Shown: positions 30,011 to 35,685 of the stretch, piece by piece
Numbering within the stretch: the stretch's first letter is position 1
Layout: each line of letters begins with the position of its first letter
Source of the DNA: VAUL01 sp964603155
GTDB lineage: Bacteria > Desulfobacterota > Desulfuromonadia > Desulfuromonadales > BM103
Assembly: GCA_964603155.1 (NCBI GenBank)
Contig: CAZRTZ010000025.1
Location: 1-35,685, forward strand
Length of the DNA: 35,685 nt
Direction: 5' to 3'
Translations under genes and position numbers: made by a program
Notes under the pieces: model-generated
What the model saw: the letters and a program-made list of their open reading frames with translations, nothing else
What the model was told of the DNA's origin: nothing
Database searches by the model: none

Positions 30011-30661
30011 TTACTTGCACGCCTCCTCGACATCTTCGGGCCGGCCGGCCAGGATGAGGATGTCGCTGTCGCGGATCAGGCGCTGCGCCGGCGGCAGGGC
30101 AATGAATTCATCGGTCAGTACGTCGCGGATGCCGAGAACGGTGATCCTGTAGCGATTGCGCATGTCCAGTTCGACCAGGCTCTTGCCGATGAACTTGCGC
30201 GGCGGGGAGACCTCGGTGATGGCGAAGTCTTCGCCGAGGGGGATGTGCTCGATGATATTGGGCGCCGCGAGGGTTTTGGCGGTGCGGATCGCCATATCCT
30301 TTTCGGGGAAGATGATATCGGTGGCGCCGAGCTTTTCCAGGATGCGGCCGTGATCCTCGCTGATCGCCTTGACTACGATGCGCGGCACCCTGAGTTCCTT
30401 GAGATAAAGCGTGATCAGGGTGGCGATGTGCGAGCGGTCCCCGGTCGAGACCACCACCGCGGCCAGGTCGGAGAAGCCGTGGTTGACCAGGAACTCCTTG
30501 TTGGCGGCATCGCCGACCAGAGCCACCGTGGCGTAATCCTTGACCGCCTGGACGTGATCGCGGTCCGTGTCGACGGCGATGATGTCATGTCCTTCTTCGT
30601 ACAGAGTCCGGGCCACGTGATGCCCGAAGTTTCCCAACCCGATGACACCGAAGCGCGCCAT
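30011..30661 (-). CDS. ktrA: potassium uptake regulatory subunit KtrA (TrkA type)
   Basis: 216-residue cytoplasmic gating subunit of a Ktr/Trk potassium channel-transporter. Residues 1-130 form an RCK/TrkA-N Rossmann domain (GVIGLGNFGHHVAR, AVDTDRDHV), binding NAD(H) or ATP, and residues about 140-216 a TrkA-C domain. The family is about 220 residues. It lies 11 bases after ktrB and has GGAGTTGCC before the ATG, so both are made from one message. Confidence 0.93.
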   Translation of the reverse strand: MARFGVIGLGNFGHHVARTLYEEGHDIIAVDTDRDHVQAVKDYATVALVGDAANKEFLVNHGFSDLAAVVVSTGDRSHIATLITLYLKELRVPRIVVKAISEDHGRILEKLGATDIIFPEKDMAIRTAKTLAAPNIIEHIPLGEDFAITEVSPPRKFIGKSLVELDMRNRYRITVLGIRDVLTDEFIALPPAQRLIRDSDILILAGRPEDVEEACK

Positions 30662-30672
30662 GGCAACTCCTT

Positions 30673-32055
30673 TCAGCCGATCATGATGTTTTCTTCAGCA
30701 TAGACGGTTTCATCACGCCCGGCCTGCTTGACGACGACAAAGGCAAAGGTCAGCAGCCCGATCCTGCCGACAAACATCAGCAGGGTAATCAGCAACTTGC
30801 CGGCCACCGTCAGTTTCGGCGTGATGCCGAGAGAGAGCCCGACCGTACCGAAGGCCGAGACCACCTCGAAGAGATAATCGAGCAGCACCCCGTGAGTCTG
30901 CGATCCCGCGGAGCCGGTCACCTCGGCGAGCAGCACGAAAAAGGTCATCACCCCGATCCACAGGGCGGCAAGCAGAAACAGGGTGAGCGTCTTCGAGACG
31001 GTTTCCTCGGGGATGGTCCGCTTGAAAATGCTGGTCACCCGATAGCCCTTGAGGCGGCTGTAAAGGGCCGCCAGAAAAACCGCCAGGCTGGTGGTCTTGA
31101 CGCCGCCCCCTGTCGAGCCAGGCGAGGCGCCGATGAACATCAGAACGATCATCAAAAAGATGCTCGGCACGCTGAACGCCGCAAGATCAACGGTATTGAA
31201 GCCGGCGGTGCGGGTGGTCACCGACTGAAACAGGGTGACCCACAGGGCCTCGCCGAGCGTCGCCTCCCGGAAAGTCCCGCTGTTGGTTTCGAGGACAAAG
31301 AGTGCCGCCCAACCGGCGAAAATCAGGATGGACGTCGTCAGCAGCACCAGCTTGCTGTGCAGCGACAGGCGCCAGCGCCGCCCGCTGCGCATGGTGTGGC
31401 GGATATCGAGCAACTCCTTGATCACCAGAAAGCCCAGGCCGCCGAGCACGATCAGCATCATGATCGTCAGGTTGACGATCGGGCTGTTGCGGTAGCCGAT
31501 GAGATTGTCGCTGAACAACGCGAAGCCGGCGTTACAGAAGGCCGACACTGCATGGAAAATTGCATAGTAGCAACCCTTGACCCACCCGAACTGCGGCACG
31601 AACACCACGGCCAGACAGGCGGCACCAAGAGCCTCGATAAGAATGGTCAGGTGGATGACGGCACGGACCAGATCGTTGATCGAGCGGACCGGCGTATGCA
31701 CCAGGGTTTCATTGAGGATCCAGCGATCACGCAACCCGACGCCGGTGCGCAGGTAAAAAAACAGGTAAACGGAGAAGGTCGTGATCCCGAGCCCGCCGAG
31801 CTGAATCAGGACAAGGATGACCAGCTGGCCGAACAGCGAAAACGCCGTACCGGTATCGACCACTGCCAGCCCGGTGACGCACTGGGCCGAGGTCGCCGTG
31901 AACAGGGCGTTGACAAAACCGACCGAATCGCCGGTGCTGGCCAGCGGCGTCGTCAGCAGAAGCGCACCGATCAGGATCGACACCGCGAAAAACAGCGTCA
32001 GGGTGCTGGCGGGGGAGAGCTCGGCAAGGAGGGATTTGCGGCGGGTCCTGGTCAT
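30673..32055 (-). CDS. ktrB: potassium uptake membrane subunit KtrB (TrkH type)
   Basis: A 460-residue polytopic protein, the K+ conducting subunit with four pore-loop repeats. Recognisable parts are SAQCVTGLAVVDTG, VSAFCNAGFALFSDN, SVTTRTAGFNTVDL, ASPGSTGGGVKTTS and VSAFGTVGLSLGI, which contain the selectivity-filter Gly residues. The adjacent TrkA-type subunit makes the pair a complete Ktr system. The ATG 32055 has AGG about 8 bases upstream; a longer reading to 32097 is unlikely. It follows the L,D-transpeptidase gene by 61 bases. Confidence 0.93.
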   Translation of the reverse strand: MTRTRRKSLLAELSPASTLTLFFAVSILIGALLLTTPLASTGDSVGFVNALFTATSAQCVTGLAVVDTGTAFSLFGQLVILVLIQLGGLGITTFSVYLFFYLRTGVGLRDRWILNETLVHTPVRSINDLVRAVIHLTILIEALGAACLAVVFVPQFGWVKGCYYAIFHAVSAFCNAGFALFSDNLIGYRNSPIVNLTIMMLIVLGGLGFLVIKELLDIRHTMRSGRRWRLSLHSKLVLLTTSILIFAGWAALFVLETNSGTFREATLGEALWVTLFQSVTTRTAGFNTVDLAAFSVPSIFLMIVLMFIGASPGSTGGGVKTTSLAVFLAALYSRLKGYRVTSIFKRTIPEETVSKTLTLFLLAALWIGVMTFFVLLAEVTGSAGSQTHGVLLDYLFEVVSAFGTVGLSLGITPKLTVAGKLLITLLMFVGRIGLLTFAFVVVKQAGRDETVYAEENIMIG

Positions 32056-32116
32056 AACAAGCCTGGAGCTCGCACGCGGAAACTGTCGGGGCGACAACGG
32101 ACCAAGACCGGCAAAC

Positions 32117-33889
32117 TTACTTCAACCGGCTGACCCGCAGGGGTTTTTGCCCCTCCGGCCTGGCGACCACCTGCCCCGCCCGCTCTCTCACCTCGCCAAG
32201 CGCCACTTCCATGTCCAGATCGCGGTAATAAAGGTCGCTGCGGAACTGGATGGTGCCGTCGGCATCAACCCAGACCGTCCAGTATTGCAGGTGCGTGGGG
32301 ACGGGGTTGTTGATGCTGACCTGAAGCGGCGAGGTGCGGGCCAGCGCCTCCTGAAGGCGCTCCTCGGTCCATTTCGGCTGATCGCTCAGCAGGTAGCGGG
32401 CCAGGCCGACCGGATCGCCGATGCGGATGCAGCCGGAACTGTAGGTCCGGTTGTGGCGGTCGAAAAGACTCCGCTCGTTGGTATCGTGCAGATAGACGTT
32501 GAAGGCGTTGGGGAACATAAACTTGACCTTCCCCAGCGGGTTCCACGGACCGGGGTCCATGCGCAGTTCACCGGGGAAGCGCTCGGCCTCGATCTTGCGC
32601 CAGTTGATCGCTGCCAGCTCACTCGCCGCCATCTCCTTCCCGCCGTGGCGGAACACCCGGAAATGGTTCTTGGCCAGAAAGCCCGGATCCTTCTGGATGG
32701 CGGGAAGCTTGTCCTCGCGCAGCACCGTGGCCGGCACGGTCCAGGTCGGGGCGAACTCCAGGTAGCTCATTTGCGAGGTGAAGCCGGGGGTCCGCCGGAA
32801 TGGCCGCCCGACGATCACCGGCATCTCCATGACGACCGCCCCGTCCTCAACCACCTTGAGCGTGAAGTCGGCGGTATTGACGCTGATGTGACGGCGGCCG
32901 AGCTCCCGGGGCATCCAGCGCCAGCGCTCGAGATTGATCTCGACCTGCTGGATGCGCTGTTCGACCGTCACGTTCATCGCCTGGTAAGTACGCTTGCCGA
33001 TGACGCCATCAGGATCGAGCCCGTGTCGACGCTGGAAACGCTTCATCGCCTCCAGCGTCGCCGGCCCATAGGCGTTCCCCTCGAACGGGGCGGGCGCCGG
33101 CATTTCCCCGGTAGCGAGCAGGCGCGCCCGAATCGCCGGCAGACGCGGATCGATGGCTCCTGGCTTGAGTTTCTCCCCGACCGGCACCTGCGGCCAGCCG
33201 CCCCGCGCCGACAGCACACGCAGGTCGGCCAGCGCCGCCATCAGCTGGCGATAGCCCTGGTGGGGCGGGGCCAGTTCGGCCAGCAGGGCGTTGAGGCTGT
33301 CGCCGTCGACCGCCGGGGGGAGCAGTTTGACCAGGTCGAGCTTGCGCCGACGCACCCGCCAGTCGCTGTGGGCAAGAGCCGGATCGATGCGCCCCTCCAC
33401 CAGATCGGTGCCATAACTGAAAAAGGCCTGGGACAGGTAAAGATCGAGAAGAGCCAGCATTTGGACCGAAAGCTGCTTGCCGCTACGCATCGTCTCGCTG
33501 CGCATGGCCATCAGCCGCTCGATCGGGACAAGCAGGTAATCCTCGCCACACAAACCGTGATCGGCTGCAGAGCGTAACTTTTCCACCAGGGCAAAGGCGG
33601 AAATGCGCAGACCGCTGCGCGCCTGCCACAACGGCCGGTAATCACGGCTACGGTAGAGCTCGTCGACTTCCTGGCTGACCCTGGCTCCCTCTTCTCCCCG
33701 CAGTTCGGGCGGCATGGCCTGCCGTCCTGCGAGCAGATCGGCAATCTGGCCGGTCATCTGCTCGATCGGCAGTTCGGCGGCAGGCGCCGGTTGCGGAGCA
33801 GCGGCCAATGCCAGCAGGAGCAGGCAGCCCCCCAGACACCCGCCACCCCGTTGCAGGCCGGCTGCCACCGGCCGTATCCACTTCATCAT
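32117..33889 (-). CDS. L,D-transpeptidase of the YcbB/LdtD type
   Basis: A 590-residue exported enzyme that makes 3-3 cross-links in peptidoglycan. After a signal peptide (about 1-38) come the N-terminal YcbB-type scaffold domain, a peptidoglycan-binding domain (YGPATLEAMKRFQRRHGLDP, near residue 290) and the YkuD catalytic domain with the motif SSGCIRI, active Cys at 487, and an upstream His in YLHD. Length is normal for the family. The start could be the GTG at 33898, 2 bases after the aldehyde dehydrogenase stop, or the ATG at 33889; neither has a clear ribosome site. Confidence 0.9.
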   Translation of the reverse strand: MMKWIRPVAAGLQRGGGCLGGCLLLLALAAAPQPAPAAELPIEQMTGQIADLLAGRQAMPPELRGEEGARVSQEVDELYRSRDYRPLWQARSGLRISAFALVEKLRSAADHGLCGEDYLLVPIERLMAMRSETMRSGKQLSVQMLALLDLYLSQAFFSYGTDLVEGRIDPALAHSDWRVRRRKLDLVKLLPPAVDGDSLNALLAELAPPHQGYRQLMAALADLRVLSARGGWPQVPVGEKLKPGAIDPRLPAIRARLLATGEMPAPAPFEGNAYGPATLEAMKRFQRRHGLDPDGVIGKRTYQAMNVTVEQRIQQVEINLERWRWMPRELGRRHISVNTADFTLKVVEDGAVVMEMPVIVGRPFRRTPGFTSQMSYLEFAPTWTVPATVLREDKLPAIQKDPGFLAKNHFRVFRHGGKEMAASELAAINWRKIEAERFPGELRMDPGPWNPLGKVKFMFPNAFNVYLHDTNERSLFDRHNRTYSSGCIRIGDPVGLARYLLSDQPKWTEERLQEALARTSPLQVSINNPVPTHLQYWTVWVDADGTIQFRSDLYYRDLDMEVALGEVRERAGQVVARPEGQKPLRVSRLK

Positions 33890-33900
33890 CTTCAGCACGG

Positions 33901-35270
33901 TCAGCGAATCCACACCGTTTGAATGTTGACGAACTCCTTGATGCCATGGTGGGACAGTTCGCGGCCGAAGCCGGAGATCTTCACCCCGCCGAACGGCAGG
34001 CGCGGATCGCTCTTGACCATGCCGTTGACAAATGTCGCCCCGGACTCGACCTGGCCGGCAAAAGTCTCCCCCCTTGCCGTATCGCGGGTCCACACCGAGG
34101 CGCCAAGCCCGAAGGGGGTGTCGTTGGCAATGCGTAGGGCATCGGCCTCGTCTCTGGCGCGGATGACCGAGGCCACCGGGCCGAACAGCTCCTCGTCGTA
34201 GGCGGGCATGCCGGGAACGACATCGACCAGGATCGTCGGCGGGTAGAAGCTCCCCTTCCCTGCCAGCGGCTTGCCGCCGAGGATGATCTTCGCCCCTTTC
34301 GCCACCGAGGCCTCGACCTGGGCATGGAGTTCCAGCATCAGGTCCTCGCGGGCCTGTGCGCCCACCTGGCNNNNNNNNNNTCGTCGAGGGGGTCGCCCAT
34401 GACCAGGGCGGCCGTCGCGGCGGTAAATTTTTCCAGGAAGGCGTCGTAGACCGGCGCCTCGACGATGAAGCGCTTGGCGGCGATGCAGCTTTGCCCGGAA
34501 TTGATGCAGCGCGCCTTGGCGGCCACAGCCGCGGCTTCGTCAAGATCGGCGTCGGCCAGCACCACGAACGGATCGCTGCCGCCCAGCTCCATGACGGTCT
34601 TCTTCAGCATCTGCCCGGCCTTGGCCGCCACCTTGCGGCCGGCGATGTCGCTGCCGGTCAGGGTCACCGCCTTGACGAAGGGATTCTCGATCACCCGGTC
34701 GACCTTGCCCGAGCCGATCATCAGGGTGCGGAAGAGATCAGCCGGGAAACCAGCCTTGACGAAGACCTCCTCGATCTGCAGGGCACAGCGGGGGACGTTC
34801 GACGAGTGCTTGAGCAGGCCGGCGTTGCCGGCCATCAGTGCCGGAGCGGCGAAGCGAAAGACCTGCCAGAACGGGAAGTTCCACGGCATCACCGCCAGGA
34901 TGACCCCCAGGGGGCGATGGGCCACGTATGATTTCGAGGCGTCGCTGGCAATGACCTCGTCGGCCAGGTAGCCTTCGGCATGGTCGGCGTAATGCTCGCA
35001 GCAGAAGGCGCACTTGTTGACCTCGGCGCGCCCCTCGGATATCGGCTTGCCCATCTCCAGGGCCATGGTGCGGGCATAGACGTCGACGTTGTCGCGCAGC
35101 ACCTGCGCGGCCTTCTTCATCAATGCGGCGCGCTCCGCGAAACTGGTGCCACGCCAGGCAAGCCAGGCCTGCTGTGTCCGCCCGACCATCGCGGCGACTT
35201 CGTCATCGGTCCATTCGGTGAACTGCTCCAGCAACTCTCCGGTCGCGGGGTTGATCGATTCCAGCGCCAT
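33901..35270 (-). CDS. aldehyde dehydrogenase, succinate-semialdehyde type, interrupted by an assembly gap
   Basis: NAD(P)-dependent oxidation of an aldehyde to the acid, most likely succinate semialdehyde. The N-terminal part reads SINPATGELLEQF, then MPWNFPFWQVFRFAAPALMAGN, the catalytic Glu in VMELGGSDPFVV and the catalytic Cys in NSGQSCIAAKRF. The C-terminal part contains DEELFGPVASVI and GGVKISGFGRELSHHGIKEF. The two parts together have the expected family length of about 455 residues. Ten unknown bases at 34371-34380 put them in different frames, so one gene appears as two. The ATG 35270 follows GAGGAGAGCC. Confidence 0.9.
34371..34380. other. assembly gap of ten unknown bases
   Basis: Ten N inside the aldehyde dehydrogenase gene. 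Ten is probably a placeholder, because the flanking reading frames join only if the missing length is 2, 5, 8 or another number leaving remainder 2 on division by 3. Confidence 0.98.
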
Positions 35271-35417
35271 GGCTCTCCTCCCGGCAGCGATTGTAATCGT
35301 AGTAATTTATCAGGATACGGCACCTAAATCCACACTGATTGCATACGGCTCACGGTTCCCCTGCTCCCCACTTTTATGTTAGCCTTCGGCATCAAACTTC
35401 TGCTGGAGTGGACCTCT

Positions 35418-35685
35418 ATGGACTGGCCGACCATCGGTGCAAAACTCGGGTTGCGCACCCCCAAGTGGCACTGGCGACTGATGCGCTGGGAACGGGCCTG
35501 GCGCGACCTGCTCCGCGGCGGGCACGCCAACGGCGCCACCCCGGCCGCCTGGGTGATTCTGGCCATCAACCTGGCGCTATTCAGCCTGATGGTTGTTCAG
35601 GGTGCTCTGGCCGGTCAGGGGCTGCGTCCCCTGCTCAATCCGGACGGCTATCTGCTGCTCCATGCCGGCGGCCAGTACTGGCCGC
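35418..35685 (+). CDS. rhomboid-like membrane protein, N-terminal part (runs off window)
   Basis: The first 89 codons of a probable intramembrane serine protease. A basic cytoplasmic start (MDWPTIGAKLGLRTPKWHW) leads to a first helix (WVILAINLALFSLMVV), then a loop with LLNPDGYLLLHAGGQYWP, which resembles the segment before the second helix of rhomboids. The catalytic Ser and His would lie outside the window, so the call is tentative. The ATG 35418 has GGAG about 10 bases upstream. It is divergent from the aldehyde dehydrogenase gene. Confidence 0.6.
   Translation, partial: MDWPTIGAKLGLRTPKWHWRLMRWERAWRDLLRGGHANGATPAAWVILAINLALFSLMVVQGALAGQGLRPLLNPDGYLLLHAGGQYWP

Noticed and set aside
32117..34543. 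808-codon continuous frame across the N gap
   Set aside because: The N-terminal part is the aldehyde dehydrogenase read in a wrong frame; the real transpeptidase starts near 33889.
1..35685. CRISPR arrays, insertion-sequence genes, tRNA and rRNA genes
   Set aside because: Looked for on both strands; no regularly spaced repeats, transposase motifs or tRNA-like folds were seen.

Overview
The window is high-GC DNA that I place in the Desulfuromonadales/Geobacterales (Desulfobacterota, former Deltaproteobacteria). The reasons are many multiheme c-type cytochromes beside an NrfD-type quinol oxidase module, a nitrogen-fixation cluster with an ANTAR response regulator, sigma-54 promoters and enhancer-binding regulators, and a 6S-like RNA of the expected type. 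The placement is inference; no rRNA or tRNA gene was seen. One 10-N assembly gap interrupts an aldehyde dehydrogenase gene near the right edge.

Left part (1-4130). A partial 3-methyladenine DNA glycosylase (tag) lies downstream of a three-gene membrane operon (DUF2157, DUF4401, GDYXXLXY), all on the minus strand. A divergent DUF309 gene follows.

Nitrogen fixation block (3834-13507). On the minus strand an almost gapless chain reads: class I glutamine amidotransferase, nifV, GNAT acetyltransferase, draT, draG and two small unrecognised proteins. On the plus strand, behind a sigma-54 promoter, lie nifE, nifN and a fused gene joining a NifU/IscU-like domain to NifQ. An ANTAR-domain response regulator lies convergent to it. 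The gap before nifV carries two hexaloop hairpins (A at loop position 1, G at position 4), the second overlapping an intrinsic terminator: the known architecture of an ANTAR antitermination target. NifE/NifN scaffold FeMo-cofactor assembly, NifV supplies homocitrate, NifQ supplies molybdenum, and DraT/DraG switch the Fe protein off and on by ADP-ribosylation. The cluster therefore joins cofactor synthesis to post-translational control.

Middle (13671-17326). A 6S-like RNA gene with its own promoter and terminator is followed by a TraB-family membrane protein, then on the minus strand a glutaredoxin/DsbD-like fusion and an AT-richer orphan gene. The stretch 16960-17326 has no convincing gene but carries a plus-strand terminator.

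Cytochrome region (17328-29648, all minus strand). Two hexaheme cytochromes (tandem c7 type) and a small secreted protein form one unit. Upstream of it is an operon of ten genes: two paralogous small membrane proteins around a receiver-like protein lacking the phosphoacceptor Asp, a 55-residue membrane protein, a pentaheme cytochrome, a Tat-exported ferredoxin, an NrfD-like quinol oxidoreductase, a diheme HAMP protein without output domain and two membrane proteins. The operon is preceded by a sigma-54 promoter and an inverted repeat. Directly upstream are an NtrC-type activator and a histidine kinase whose periplasmic diheme sensor closely resembles the operon's own diheme HAMP protein. I read this as a redox-sensing, sigma-54-controlled electron-transfer system.

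Right part (29766-35685). A 52-residue membrane protein, the potassium transporter pair KtrA/KtrB (Trk-type), an L,D-transpeptidase of the YcbB type, a succinate-semialdehyde-type aldehyde dehydrogenase, and on the plus strand the start of a rhomboid-like protein.
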